A DNA stretch of 64,000 nt from Trematomus loennbergii (taxonomy: Eukaryota; Chordata; Actinopteri; Perciformes; Nototheniidae), in assembly GCA_012861695.1 (NCBI GenBank), contig JAAOOA010000174.1:412001-476000 (forward strand). The letters are read 5' to 3'. Shown in pieces: positions 29,839-42,250 of this stretch (the stretch's first letter is position 1; the number at the start of each line of letters is the position of its first letter). Both the position numbers and the translations under genes were made by a program. The notes under the pieces are model-generated. The model was not told the origin of the DNA, ran no database searches, and was given only the letters and a program-made list of their open reading frames with translations.

Positions 29839-29887
29839 CGTGACTCCACCACGCAATGCGGTGTTAAGGAGTCGTGGTGGAGTCACG
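29839..29887. repeat. 15-bp perfect inverted repeat
   Basis: CGTGACTCCACCACG (29839-29853) and CGTGGTGGAGTCACG (29873-29887) with a 19-nt loop, directly at the 5' break of the TRIM pseudogene. Confidence 0.9.
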
Positions 29888-29902
29888 CATTCTGGTGAGA
29901 CC

Positions 29903-30029
29903 AGGTTGCAAGTGACAGGTGCCAGTGTCCCTTATGTAAAAAAAGAGTTCAACACAAGACCTGAGCCGCACGTTAACACTTTCATCTCTGAGATGGTAGC
30001 TCAGTTCAGACAGTCGGCTCAACAGAAAG

Positions 30030-30096
<67 letters not shown>

Positions 30097-31300
30097 TCAG
30101 AGCACCAAGTCTTCAAAACCAGGAGAAGTTCCCTGTGACGTCTGCACTGAAACCAACTGAAGGCCTGAAGTCCTGCCTGGTGTGTCTGACCTCCTACTGT
30201 GAGACTCACCTGGAGCCTCATCTGACAGCTTCAAGCCTGAAAAGACATCAGCTGATCGACCCTGTGGAGAACCTGGAAAACAGGATGTGTCCGAAGCACG
30301 ATAAACCTCTGGAGCTGTTCTGTAAGACCGACGAGACATGTGTCTGTATGCTCTGCACTGTTTCAGACCACAAGATGCATGATGTGGTTCCTCTCAAAGA
30401 AGGATATGAAGGGCAGAAGGCAGCGCTGGGAAAGAAAGAAGCTAACATTCAGGAAATGATCCAGAAGAGAAACTGAAGATTGAGGAGATCAAACACGCAG
30501 TGGACCTCAGTAAGGAAGAAGCAGACAGAGTGAAAGCAAACGGTGTTCAGGTTCACTGCTCTGAAGGACTCTGTTGAGAGAACCTGAATGAATTCATCCA
30601 AACAATAGAAGGGAAGCAGAACATGTGAATGAAACGGGCTGAAGACTTCATCAAACAGCTGGAACAGGAAATCTCTGAGCTGAAGAAGAGAAGTGCTAAG
30701 GTTGAGCATCTCTCACGGTCTGAAGACCACCTCCATCTTCTCCAGGGTGTCCAGTCCCTAAACATCCAACACCCATCACCCACCAAGGACTGGACAAAGG
30801 TCAGCATCCCTCCATCATCATATGAAGGGACTGTGGTGAGAGCTGTGGCCCAGCTGGAGGAGACGCTCAGTAAAGAGATGAAGAAGCTGATTGAAGCTGC
30901 GCTGAAGAGGATCCAGAAGTACGCAGTGGATGTGACTCTTGATCCTGATACAGCAAATCCCCGTCTCATCCTGTCTGATGATGGAAAACAAGTCTGTGAT
31001 GGTAAGTTGGGAAATAATCTCCCAGACAACCCAGAGATATTTTCTAACTGTATTAATGTTTTAGGAAAGCAGAGTTCTCTGCAGGCAGATTTTACTTTGA
31101 GGTTCAAGTTAAAGGAAAGACTGACTGGGAAGTGGGAGTGGCCAGAGAGTCGATCAACAGGAAGGGAGTGACCACACTGAGCCCTGAAGATGGTTACTGG
31201 AATATATGGTTGAGAAAGTGAAATGAGTACAAAGCTCTTGATGACGTGGAAGGTGGGGGTGTTTGTGGATTATGAGGAGGGTCTGGTCTCATTTTATGTA
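29903..31300 (+). pseudogene. Bloodthirsty-type TRIM pseudogene lacking most of RING
   Basis: It is a paralogue of the TRIM at 58.2 kb. The first homologous residues correspond to the last RING part (VTGASVPYVKKEFNTRPE), so the RING zinc ligands upstream are gone. Then follow an expanded CAG/polySer tract (30030-30100), B-box 1 (stopped near 30157), B-box 2 with CPKHDKPLELFCKTDETCVC, a coiled coil broken near 30475 and 30590, and PRY/SPRY to about 31300 (FVDYEEGLVSFY), where the match ends in a TA microsatellite. Multiple frameshifts, loss of catalytic RING and loss of the B30.2 end make it non-functional. Confidence 0.9.
30030..30100. repeat. (CAG)n/polySer tract
   Basis: About 22 CAG/AGC units within the TRIM pseudogene. 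The intact paralogue at 58433-58455 has about seven, so the array expanded here. Confidence 0.95.
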
Positions 31301-31479
31301 TATATATATATATATATTACAATATATGGGAATATATCAGTAATTGCGCTTTTCATATATTTAAGCAATAGCTCACGACAGGCCGTGGTATATGCTCATT
31401 ATATCACAGCTAAGGGGCGTGGTTCGGACCGACGCGTTATAAAACGGTTACCAAGTGTGGCAATATGAAAGAAAAATAC

Positions 31480-32332
31480 ACTCTAATTTAAATAGTTTTT
31501 ATTAGTAAATAATGATGTTCAAAAAAAATAGTCCCTCCGTTGCCTTCTGCACGAAACATAGTGCGAGGTGGTTGCAATGCAACACCACTAACAGCTAGTG
31601 AAACATATTAGACAGAGAGCGTTGATCCATTATTTGGCTATTTATTTACATTTATTTGACCTAAAACTAAATGTTTTTATGAACATGGGGATTTGCTAAC
31701 TTTTGATTTCCCCCATTTTACACGACACAAATGGAGGCCACTATGGGCCAAAACTAACACGTAGGTTTCTGTAGGGTTCATGGCAGACGGATGCAGTTCT
31801 CTCAGGAGGATATATAATTAAGGTGTTAGCTGCTGAGCCACAGTTATTCATCACACGTAGCGTAGCGCGTGCATGTCGTCGTCCAATCCTTTTGTCAATC
31901 CTTCTTAACCGCCTTCGCTTCCGAATCAGCATTGCTATTGCATTTGACTGTCGACGATCTGTATTTGTGTTTGCTTAAATAACGCAGACGAAGCTCATGT
32001 CTGAGGTCGGAAGGTAAACAGACACCTCATTTACAGCAAGTGGCGCTGGAGGTTTTTCTTCTTCTTCTCCTCTCGGTTTTTTGACGGATTGCAACTTTAA
32101 GGTGCATACCGCCACCTACTGTATCGCCGTGCAGTTGTTTGCGGCCTGCCAGTAAACCCAAAGCAGAAGAAGAAGAGTGACGTCAGCGGTTCATTTGCCT
32201 AATCCACCCCCAGGAACTCATTTTGGTGTGAACGCGATCTGCTTTAGTTCATCAGAACTAAAAGAGCTCCATGAACTAAAGTTCTCATGAACTATTGTGG
32301 GAAAAGTACTTGGTGTGAACGCGCCTAATATG
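31480..32332 (-). mobile_element. PIF/Harbinger-derived element, copy 1
   Basis: It matches 45380-45540, 46680-47152 and 49530-50035. Shared parts include CCTTCTTAACCGCCTTCGCTTC, the GGTGCATACCGCCACCTACT segment and the terminal AAAGTACTTGGTGTGAACGC end. The minus-strand frame near 31741-31932 (RKRRRLRRIDKRIGRRHA) matches the basic N-terminus of the longer Harbinger frame at 49.5-49.8 kb. No transposase domain is left. Confidence 0.7.
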
Positions 32333-32339
32333 TAATGAC

Positions 32340-32840
32340 TCAAGAACATTTTGACGTAATTATGTAATAAAACCCACATTTTGTAATAATCTGCTGCATT
32401 CTGTAATCAACAGCCTGAACGCAATATAAAATACATTTCCCTGCATTTTGTAATAAATTATTACATTTTGCAATGGTTATTACAAAATGCGTGAGTTGCC
32501 CTTTTAAAAAACTGTAATATTCATATGTAACCATAACCAAACTATAAATACATCCCAAATGGAAGTTGATATACATGTTTGTAACACTTGATGTAGTTTT
32601 GGCCAATGAAAGATATTCTACTGAAATATGTTTATGAGTAAGGATGATTCATGGTTGAATAAATAAATAAAACGTTGTAAGTTATTGTTTGCAACTCATT
32701 TTGTAATAACCACTGCAATATGTAATAATTTATTTCAAAATGTGGCTCCATGTATACATATTTGCATTGAACTTGTTTACTACATATGGAAAAATTATTA
32801 CAAAAGGAGGTGTTATTACATAATGAAGGGAAAATGTATT
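32340..32840. mobile_element. Palindromic AT-rich MITE
   Basis: TTATTACATTTTGCAATGG then TTATTACAAAATGCG near 32458-32493 is mirrored by the inverse near 32695-32735 (CATTTTGTAATAACCACTG then CAATATGTAATAA). Several further TGTAATAA/TTATTACA words lie on both sides. Exact ends are unresolved. Confidence 0.55.
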
Positions 32841-34957
32841 ATATTTGTATAGGTATAGTTAAAAATGATGCATTGTTATTTCATACAGGGCCAAAAGAGC
32901 AGTCTGTTATCCTATTTAACAATCTTGTTTTTTGTTTCACCTGGTGACAATTTAAACATGAGCTGATCACTCATTAAAACAAGGTCCGGAACTGTACCCT
33001 ATTTAATCGTCCATCTTGTTTTTTCGCTTCACTGGTGCCTTAACTCATAAATTATTGTTAATGGATTTTCTTATATCTGATGTCTTGGTCCTGGATGGTG
33101 GTTTACTCCAGCATCTGTGGAACAGAACATTTACAAATAATTAGAAGTTCACAAAAGACAGCAGGAATTATAACAATATCCATAATATCTATTAATGCAT
33201 GGGCTGGCTTGTGAATAATGTGGGAATGCAAATAGTGGAAGAATAGGCTTTGTACATTTGAGTGTGGCGCTACTGGTTGGTATATTTTATGGAATTTGGA
33301 CCAAGCATCTGCATCTGTAACAGTTCTGTTTAAAACTTTTCAAATGTAATTGCATTTATCTTTAAAAGACTACTTTTATTGAATGAGAGTTTTACCTAGC
33401 ACAATGAGCCTGGGGTGGTGGGAAGGGAGAACTGGGCCTCGGCATCGGCAGGAGTTGTAGTCGCCTATGAGTATTATAATTAGATGAACAAAGGCATAGA
33501 AAAACCTGAAATATGTACTGACACAAAGCTACAACCCTCAATGTGTAAGTAGTAGTAGTAAATACATAGGTATTCAATATACAACAATACGCATAGTGCA
33601 ATTAGCAGTACCAGTAATAAAATAAACAGAATAAATAACTAAGCTGAATAAAATGACATGTGAACAGTAAAATTACCAGAAATGAAATGACAGTGTGTTC
33701 CTCACCACTGCTATCGTTTCCTCTGTCCTAGTGTCTTGTGGGTCTGATTCCTCACAACTGACGTCTGCCTCTCTGCATGGGCCCTCTCTCCTTATTTCTT
33801 CTGCCTCACCCTGGCTCCTCTGTCCTCTTGACTTGTGGTTCTGCATGCTTAGTTCGACCTAGGAATTTCAACAATGCTCCTGTAAAATATATAGTTATAG
33901 TATATGTGTCAACATTAAAATAACATACATTGGAGAGCAAAATGTGAAATCCATTGACTGTAGGCTACATATTATACACACAATTGTCAGCAGGGGCAAT
34001 AACAACTAAAATGTGAACTAACATGAATGCATTAGTCCACAACACATAGCCTAACTAATGTTAGCCTACATAGTTACTAACATCAGAAGACATAGACTAA
34101 CTGTGGTTACATTACTTAACTAGCTAGCTACAGCAACAGAAAATATTTTCATTCATCATCTTCACCAGTCAGAAAATGTCCGATAGCCGCAATGCTAATT
34201 TCCGCTATGTTAAACTTCATTGACTTATGCTAAAAATGTTAGCGATCTAAAAGTCTGCTATTTTTGCCTTTTTTGGGTCGACTTCAGTTGACTGTAACAT
34301 CGAAAAATCTTACCGAATTGAATGTGCTGCGGACCGGTTATACACTGCATAACAAGGGAGCTAACATAGCTAATTTAGCTAACGTTAGCTAATGTAGCTG
34401 TTGTACACTGAACAAATTGATACTTTGGATCAACTTTAAAAAATTGCGCTAATTTGTTACAGCTAATTTTTTTTGTTTATTCCAAATAGATTTTTTGACT
34501 TCAAAAAATTAATTTGAGTCAAGTAAAAAATATTGCTTCCATCTAAGATACATATTTACATTCACACAAAGTAATAAATGATTCATTCTGAAGACCGCAC
34601 ATCAAAAATATTTAGAACATGTTAAACTAGCTTGCATATCTCTCCTTTAAAATGTAAATATGTAATGCGTTTAAACCTGGCTGCCTTTTAATAAAAGACT
34701 AGAATGTATGCATGACATCTTGTTTTTTTTTACATTTTTAAACACTTCAACAATATTTTCTGCAGCTCTTAATTACAACTTCAGATAAACATGTATTAGC
34801 CATTAAGAAGGGTTTAAGTAGCATTACCAGAATCTGTGAAGTCACATTCTTTTTTAACTTCAAATGAAACATACAGAGGCCAAAACAATCAAGCAACGAA
34901 AAAAAATGCAGTTCAATCACTAGCATTGCAATCTTTGAACAAGGTTGGCCTTTTGTG
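32841..34957. other. Intergenic/intronic DNA with one weak exon-like segment
   Basis: Mostly AT-rich with no clear gene. A minus-strand segment at 33720-33888 follows an acceptor-like TATATTTTACAG and reads GALLKFLGRTKHAEPQVKRT, resembling the start of hAT/TTF-type zinc-finger transposase-like proteins, but meets a stop soon after. This is a low-confidence remnant. Confidence 0.35.
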
Positions 34958-35750
34958 TCAGTTCAATAATTTCAACCAGATCCGAGTTCTTGTAGAGACT
35001 GAGCTGGAGGGTGTGGACAAGATGTCAGTATCGTCTGATTGAGCAGACACTGCTTCTTCACAGACGGTAAAGATGTATTCTTGGACACCATCATCAGGTA
35101 TTGGGATGACCTTGATAGTTGTCAAATCTTCAAGGTCAGCAGTGGATGTCAGGTTGACTAGTGCATCTCCAATGTCTCTGTCTTGATATTGCATTCTAAA
35201 ACGTCCACCTATAGAGTCACAGTGACACCCGGAAGTACGTTAGCATTTTACCACTTCCGGTTCCTTCGACAAAAAAGCAATCTAATTTCTCCATAGGATT
35301 TTGGAAAATAGCTCGAAATAAGGTCTGTGGTTGACACACATTTAAGAGATGGATCACGTTTTGTTCAGCCGGATAATATCCACATGTCTACCCTACTTTT
35401 ATAATTTTCTAATCATAAATCTATTGATCATAAACTATCAATTAGATTTATGATCCGACTGAACAAAACGTGATCCGTCTCTTAAATGTGTCTCAACCAC
35501 AGACCTTATTTCCAGCTATTTTCCAAAATCCTATGGAGAAATGGAGGGAACCGGAAGGAGTTTACTTCCGGGTTTTAGGACGCGTCACTGTGGCACTCTA
35601 TTTCACACACTTTCCTGACTTCATCAGTAAGCTGCTCCATTGTCTCTGGAATTCCATTAGGCAGAACTAGCTTCCTGGTGTCATCGGGATTCAGAATAAT
35701 TTGTAACTTGGCTGGCGTTTTCACGGTCATGTCAGGCAACCCAAAAGGAA
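34958..35750 (-). pseudogene. PB1-domain-like protein exon 2, split by a MITE
   Basis: From 35750 to 35601 the frame encodes VPFGLPDMTVKTPAKLQIIL then RKLVLPNGIPETMEQLTDEV. After the MITE (about 35213-35600) it resumes with FRMQYQDRDIGDALVNLTST, then DLTTIKVIPIPDD, and ends at a stop at 34958-34960. This matches the PB1-like N-terminal region of a multi-copy fish family often annotated as SAMD3-like, as I recall it. An acceptor (TTTTTTTTCTAG) precedes 35750, and it joins in frame to the ATG in the small exon at 36847-36886. The MITE inserts foreign codons and stops into the PB1 fold, so this copy is probably dead or encodes only a short product. Confidence 0.65.
35213..35600. mobile_element. 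Palindromic MITE inserted in the PB1-like exon
   Basis: The ends AGAGTCACAGTGACACC and GACGCGTCACTGTGGCACTCT are inverted counterparts, and arms of about 190 bp mirror each other (CTTCCGGTTCC; CCATAGGATTTTGG; GGATCACGTTTTGTTCAG and inverses). A half copy of the same element is at 63019-63250. A short TA-rich target duplication is likely but its length is ambiguous. Confidence 0.85.
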
Positions 35751-36077
35751 CTAGAAAAAAAAGAACATAAACAATGATATTAGTAATAGTGCAATGATAC
35801 ACTGACGACTGAATGTCAGTGTATGTCTCACAATAGTGACATGCCTGGAATGACAGAGCAAATTATTGCCACCATTAGCTCTTGTTCAATAAACATACAG
35901 ATGTGAGGATTGACTTTACATGCAACAATATTAATGAAGTGCAGTCTTGTATTTTTCATTTACTTGTACAATACATACTTTTTCTCATTTAACTTTAATA
36001 TTTTAAATTACCTTACGTAACATTTGGGTACCTAACTAGATATATTATCACTTGAGATTAGAGTAGAGTAACGCAGC

Positions 36078-36390
36078 GTCCACACGGCAGCGTGCGTTGA
36101 AGCTTGCCGGCGGGCGTGTCTGAAGCTCGACCAAAATTCAATCACATCAATCTCCCGCCCCGGACACACAAGCATACGGTTTGATTGGCTAGAGCTTGTA
36201 CTGGCATATGATTTGATTGGCTGACGCTTCCGTCGAAGCTTGAAAAGTTGAACTTTTCTCAAGGCAAAGTGAAGCGACGGAAGCACAATGCAGTTCGGCA
36301 AAGCGTGACGTCACCCCATTCAAAGTGAATGGGAAGCTGCGTTGAAGCTTCAACCAGGGTTCGAGTTATAAAACTGAGCTCTATGGGGTC

Positions 36391-36424
<34 letters not shown>

Positions 36425-36765
36425 AGCAGCCCTCTACTTGCTACAAACTTAAATATGAAAAGGTTAAACTACGCACACACATCATCTCGGCTCGCGCAGC
36501 ACGCTCACAGGCATAGATTGCGCAACCTTGGAAGTGCAGTGCAGGCATAGTCATTCAAGAGATGCGTAGTTCTTTTGGAAAACATGTTTTTCTATTAACC
36601 TATTTCCCTCGTTAGCGTAAATAATACTCATTACATTGACACATGCATTATTTTTGATTAAAATAATGGTTGTTGGTAATGTATTAGCGACCCCCACAGA
36701 TGTATGATTTCACTGCGTCTGTGGGAGCTCAGCCCCCTGGCTTCAACGCACGCTGCCGTGTGGAC
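36078..36765. mobile_element. MITE with GTCCACACGGCAGCG ends
   Basis: GTCCACACGGCAGCGTGCGT (36078) and ACGCACGCTGCCGTGTGGAC (to 36765) are perfect inverted repeats, extending to TTGAAGC. It lies in the intron of the PB1-like gene and holds a CA microsatellite at 36394-36422. The target duplication is unresolved. Confidence 0.8.
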
Positions 36766-36846
36766 GTGCCGTAAGTCTCCATTTTGGGTTTTTCAATCCT
36801 TTTTAAACGTACATGAAAACTACTTGCAGTTCATTTTGGAACTTAC

Positions 36847-36886
36847 CAATCAGCATAAATTGTGACCTTCAGTGGAAACAGCAAAC
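36847..36886 (-). CDS. Start-codon exon of the PB1-like gene
   Basis: The 40-nt exon is bounded by TGTGTTTACAG and GTAAGTTCC on the minus strand. It holds one ATG at 36856-36854, and ATG CTG ATT G joins in phase with exon 2 to read MLIVPFGLPDM. Phase agreement and two good splice sites support it. Confidence 0.6.
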
Positions 36887-37997
36887 CTGTAAACACAAAG
36901 GAAATAAATAAATAAACAAGGTGTATTTAAACGATCTTAACCCAGCATAAATCACACACCCTCAAAGCATGGTCAACAACAAGACGGGCAGCTTGTTACA
37001 AGGAGATTCGGGTTGTTTCCCCCTCAGTCCCCTCTCCGGAGCGGCGTGGTCCGAGTGCAGGTTGCTGCGGAGCAGAGATACACCTTCAGCCACATAACTA
37101 TAGCGGTCCCGGAGCTTTAATAACGGCTCGCCAAAAGTATAAACACCTCTAACGCTGGCTGGGGTCTGGCTGTTAGTGTATTTAATATGCTGCAGTGTTT
37201 TTTATGAGTGGAGCACGCATTTTAAATGCTTTTTTTTATGAAGACATGCGATGCTGATTAAGTTAGCGTTGTACTATGTGCTCTGTTTAGCCCCGACTGC
37301 CCCAGCCCGTGTTCATAAACAAGCTTGAATTAAAGACTCTCGTTTTTACTCCAAAGGCCCATGCCACTCACAGTTATATGCATTTCAGTCACCAAATTCA
37401 TAAAATCTTTTCAGGGACCTTTACTTTCTTCTCCCCACTTTGCCTCACCTGCCAGCTCTGCGTGTGTGTGTGTCGCACACCAGCCCCCCAGGCCTTGATC
37501 AGACCACACCCAGAGCAGACTGGCGTGGTTTTCACGTCAACGGGTATATATATATAATGTATATATACAAATAAATAACGTTCGCAACAATTCAACCTTT
37601 TCACTAGTCAAACTGACACAACAGAAGTTCACCCCATGCATGATACATTTATGAAAATGACCTGGTTAGCTTAAAAACTAGCTAACACGTGGCTAAACTT
37701 GCTAAACCATAGCCCCATATAAAATACCTTATGTGAAACCAATATAACATTTGCAACTATTTAAACTTTTCACTAGTCAAACCGACACAACAAAAATCGC
37801 CACTTGCATGATAAATGTATGAAAATTATCTGGTTAAGCCATCCTTAAAAGAAATTGTTACATGTGGTTAAACTTTGCTAACACATAGCCAAATACAAAG
37901 ACAGATGGTCAATTAGTTGTTTATCTTGACACGGCACTAAATGGATAAACATTTAAACATAGTTTAAAACAACAAAAAACAACCATTTCAAATCCTT
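36887..37997. other. Intron 1 of the PB1-like gene
   Basis: About 1.1 kb with a TATATA stretch at 37545-37570 and a diverged duplication: TAACATTTGCAACTATTTAAAC (37745) resembles TAACGTTCGCAACAATTCAACC (37576), each followed by TTTTCACTAGTCAAAC. No gene. Confidence 0.5.
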
Positions 37998-37999
37998 AC

Positions 38000-38100
38000 C
38001 TTATTTTAAAGTGTTTTTGGGTCAGACACTCTCACAGACAGTGGGTAGCGGTGTAATGGCGGCTGCAGCAAATCTTGAAGTCACCTTGCTTTGTACGTCA
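38000..38100 (-). promoter_or_regulatory. Probable first (non-coding) exon and promoter of the PB1-like gene
   Basis: On the minus strand a GC-rich GCAGCCGCCATTACACCG leader ends in AAAATAAG|GTAAGG, a strong donor. A GTCACGTGGTCATGTGAC block at about 38097-38114, which could bind E-box factors, lies just upstream. The transcription start is not determinable from sequence. Confidence 0.4.
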
Positions 38101-38334
38101 CGTGGTCATGTGACATGCTTTGAAGTGAAAATAACGATTTAGGTCAAATATTGTTTTAAGTTATTTCAGGGGGGGATGTGTTTTGCTTCTGGGCAAACGG
38201 AAAAAATCATGTCAAAAACGGAAACCATGATTCTTAATTAGAACAATTTAAAAATGTACTTTGATTAAATGACACAGTCGTTGCACTTTTTTCAGTGTAG
38301 TGCCGAGAGATGGGACCTCCCTGCTGAAAAAAAC

Positions 38335-38715
38335 AGCTTAGACCAACAAGGCTGGTCTTGCTGGTCAGGCTGGTTTAGCCAGTCAATATTAGGCTGGATT
38401 AGTTTGCTGGTTTAGAGGGGTTTTGGACACTTTAGCTGGTCAGGATAGCTGGTTTGGTCACAGTGGTCTCGCTGGTCACCATTAGCTGGTCGGGATAGCT
38501 GGTTTAGCTGGTAAAAGCTGGTGGTCACAGTGGTCTAGCTGGTCAGGATAGCTGGTTTGGTCACAGTAGTCTAGCTGGTCACCATTAACTGGTCAGGATA
38601 GCTGGTTTAGCTGATAAAAGCATGTGGTCACAGTGTTCTAGCTGGTCACCATTAGCTGGTCAGACTGGTATGATCTTGAGTAGAACTTTAGCTGGAAATA
38701 CTGATGGTTAAGCTG
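38335..38715. repeat. AGCTGGTC-type minisatellite with a TGCTGAAAAAAACAGC end
   Basis: Repeated words AGCTGGTCAGGATAGCTGG and TTTAGCTGGT run for about 380 bp. The left end CCCTGCTGAAAAAAACAGC has an inverted match at 52083-52108. This is a common teleost repeat type. Confidence 0.9.
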
Positions 38716-39135
38716 GTCATATATGATGATGAAACACTCACCCAATTGCAGTAGCTCAATGAACATCTATCATTTCAGATCAGAGCACCTACCTTACCAG
38801 AAAGGTACCAGAATGTATAGAATGTATTGTCTGTAAATAAATACTCATACATCAAATGATTAGAAGCAGGAAAATAATTTATAACACACAATGAACATTA
38901 ACACAAATTTGAAAACATTTTCACAACACCCATTACTTCATATGTTTGAGCAATTTCCTTCAACTGTTTCTTTCCGCTTTTCACAAGGTCCTGTATTTTT
39001 TATGAAATGTAGTAACCGGCCAACTTCCCCCTCTCGGTCTTCTCCACGTTTGTGAATTCAGCCATCCTCTGAAGCACTCTTGAAAAGAGAAAGGAAAAAC
39101 AGATTAACTTTTAGCTTTGTGGTATGATTACTTAA

Positions 39136-39449
39136 AGGTGGGGTAGGTAAGTTTGAGAAACCGGCTCGATATCGCTAGAATTTGAAAATACACAACCGGA
39201 GAAAATCTGCCACTTCCTTACAGAGCCCCTCCTCCAACACACACGAACGCGCACATGACCAATGAGGGCACGAGATAAGTTTGTGCACAGATGGAAGGCT
39301 GACAGGCAGGTAGGCTATCCAGTTATTTTAGCCGGGCCGGCTAAAATAATTGGTCGTGCTTTTTACAGTATCGGAATGTTAAGAGCATTCCATGGAATAT
39401 AACAAAAAGTGTATCTCGAGCCGGTTTCTCAAACTTACCTACCCTACCT
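39136..39449. mobile_element. TTAA-flanked MITE, 314 bp
   Basis: Ends AGGTGGGGTAGGTAAGTTTG and, inverted, CAAACTTACCTACCCTACCT extend to a roughly 35-bp inverted repeat (through GAAACCGGCTCGA). TTAA flanks both sides (39132-39135, 39450-39453). piggyBac- or Kolobok-type target. Non-coding. Confidence 0.93.
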
Positions 39450-39499
39450 TTAAATATGTGCACTGCGAGATGAAAAAGAAAAATGTAAAATGTAGTTTT

Positions 39500-39775
39500 G
39501 AATATTCACTGTGATTGGTCTATTATCCACGCAATACACCGTATTTAAACATTTTCTTGATTTACATTATTTAATTTCATATTCTGTTCTTGTAAATATC
39601 ATATTCTATTATATTACATGTATATAAACTTTTTGCACTACTTTTTATTTTGTATTTTTGTATTTTATTATATACGTTGCATTGTTGGAGGAGCTCAGCT
39701 CAGAATAATTGAATTGACATTTCTACACTGTAGCTGCTGAGCATATGAGAATAAAACCTTTGAATCTTGAATCCA
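39500..39775 (+). repeat. LINE/SINE 3' tail fragment
   Basis: T-rich sequence ending ATAAAACCTTTGAATCTTGAATCC, the short-repeat tail typical of truncated retroposons. Confidence 0.5.
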
Positions 39776-42250
39776 ACATTTCTTCAGTGGAAAATCCTAA
39801 ATTGTAGGATAGTTTGGCCATAATAATGTTTTATGATTACGTTTCTAGTGAGAAGTGTATATTTTACTTTCAGAATCTACCTCCAGTAGATGTGTAGGAT
39901 CTACAGTATGATAGATATATTACTTTACACCCGGAAGTATGTATTGTCATTCTTATTGTCGATAAATTGAGGGATATACGCTATATTTTATTAACACCAG
40001 TATGTACTTTATACATCCACCTCGAGTGTTTGTCTCTGCACCGGAAATCATTTTTATTTTAAAGTTCAACCGCATATTATATAGACTATATCAGCGCCAC
40101 ACCTGCGTAACACATGGTGCCTCTTGTCTGAACCATTTTTTAAGCGATTTGTAATCTATTCTTGTCGACTTGCAGCCTAAATACAAAGATAACGCCACTC
40201 TCCTACCACTGCTTACCTCTAATGAGCCTTGGTAGAACTACAGATGGAGCATCTTATTTCAGACAGTTTGAAACGCGAGGGTCGTGATTGGGTCGTGATT
40301 GGTCCGTGATCGGCCCGTGATCGGTTCGTGATGAAGAGCCGGCCCCCAGTCTGACTTGATACCGCCCCGTGATAAATAAATGTAATTATTGTGAAGCCAG
40401 CTGCAATGGATCATTGATCCACCAGGGGGTGCAGTGGGGTTCCACACTGGAGCTCATGTGAAATCAACTTCGATACAGTAAGCTGGATGTACAGTATGTC
40501 TGGTACTAATGTATAGCGGATCTTTGTTAAGATCCATATGTCACGGATAGGATCATAGTCTGTGCTAAATAAGACATGTAATCATTTACAAAACATCACC
40601 ATGTTGTTATTTAACAAAATAATGTTGTTTAGTCGTAAAAAACGAATGAGAGGGAATGCAGCCGGCTCTCCCGATTTTTAATCCTATTTTAATCATCATC
40701 TTCACCACGATAATTTATGTTTATGTTCGCCGAATTGACATGAAATCACTGACAAATATGAATATTCTGTATTCAACTTCATTAAAACGATCAGGACCCT
40801 GGGTGTTATTTTTCCCCACAATGAGAAATAGTCAGAAAAGCAGAAAAAGAACACTCAAACCGAGAGATGAGTTATTATTACAACGTGACTATTTAACAAC
40901 TGTTTTTATTGGGTTCTTTTATTTGGGGTTAAGTATAGGTGAATTGCACTAATGTGGGAAAGATCGTGACGTCTCCTCCGATCTGCTTTATGATCTTCGT
41001 TCTCCCGCTGTGTAGATTGGGGGACCGCCGTCCTCTGTCTTCAATGTTCGACATCGCGGGAAACAGAGGATTTCGACATTCTGTATTCCTTGCTTACTTC
41101 CTTAAACCTTTCTCCTCCTTATCTCTTCATGACTTTTTATTTAATGCTTTATAACAGCTGTAATAGTTAGTTTAGAAATCCTAGAAACACTTTTACGGCA
41201 GCTCTCATTTACGGTATCTCCTTCTGACGTCATAGCTACCCACGTATAATATATAAACAAAGTCTTGGCTTTCAGAATATGAAACTTTTATTTCCAAAAT
41301 CACACGATAAATACATTTGTGAAGCTTGTAAAGGGAAGATGACGGGCACCTCTCACTCGCAATCTGCTCCTCCGCAGCGCCGCCCACCTCCCTCCGGCTG
41401 AAATTATGAATGTACAGTAAGGCATAGTAATCATAGATAACACGGCAGGGTCCGTTACAGTTTGTTTTCATCTGATTTCAAATAAACAAAGTCTTGGCTT
41501 TCAGAATATTAAACTTGTTTCGTCAAATTTAGATGCTTTAACTATGAAGCTTGTAACGGCATAATTACTTAAGCGGAGAACGGAGTAATTTAACACTACA
41601 GCAGGCATAACAACAGCCGGTGTTTATTTTATTATTATATATAGTTGTTATTCATTTGTTTTAAAGCTCAATAAGGAAGATTTAAACTTTCACACACGTT
41701 GACCGGCGAAAAACTCTGCCCGGTTCCCTCGGCCCCCACCACGTTGAATAAACAGAAGGCTGCTTTTGTGGAGGAAGTTACAGCGCTACGTACAGGCTCG
41801 GCATATGTACTGCAGCTTTTTCCAGCGGTATCCATAAATCTCTTAATTTTGACCTCAAAGTGCACCAGATTGATGCATTTAACTTCAATATAAAGAAAAA
41901 CATCTTCTGTTGTAACAACAATAACATTATAAATAGTAACATAGCTGAACATGGTATTGCACATTTAGCTTTCAGTGTTACTGACCTGAGATGTTTTTAT
42001 TACATGAATTAAGGTGACTGAGGCTTTTTAACATAGACTTTTCAGTGTCCCACATACCCACATACCGTTCACCATCCCCACCCCCCTACTGTATGTTGAT
42101 TTTTGACTTTGTTTGCCTACATGTAAATGGGTGGCATTTAGTACCTACCCCCTCTGAGTGAATACCTGTTGTACCTGTCCGGGGCTAAGCCCATAGGACG
42201 ATGCTCTGATGTCATCACCCTCGCACATTTGTCATATGTTTACAAAAATT
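39776..42250. other. Intergenic DNA without recognised genes
   Basis: Contains a five-fold GTGATTGGTCC/GTGATCGGCCC-like short repeat at 40283-40335, and a 35-bp duplication (ACAAAGTCTTGGCTTTCAGA at 41258 and 41487). No frame has a recognisable motif. Confidence 0.45.

Noticed and set aside
38296..38315. TGTAGTGCCGAGAGATGGGA, a 19/20 match to the start of the 55.7-kb LTR
   Set aside because: Homology ends after about 20 bp and no second end was found. It may be a scrap, but is too short to call.
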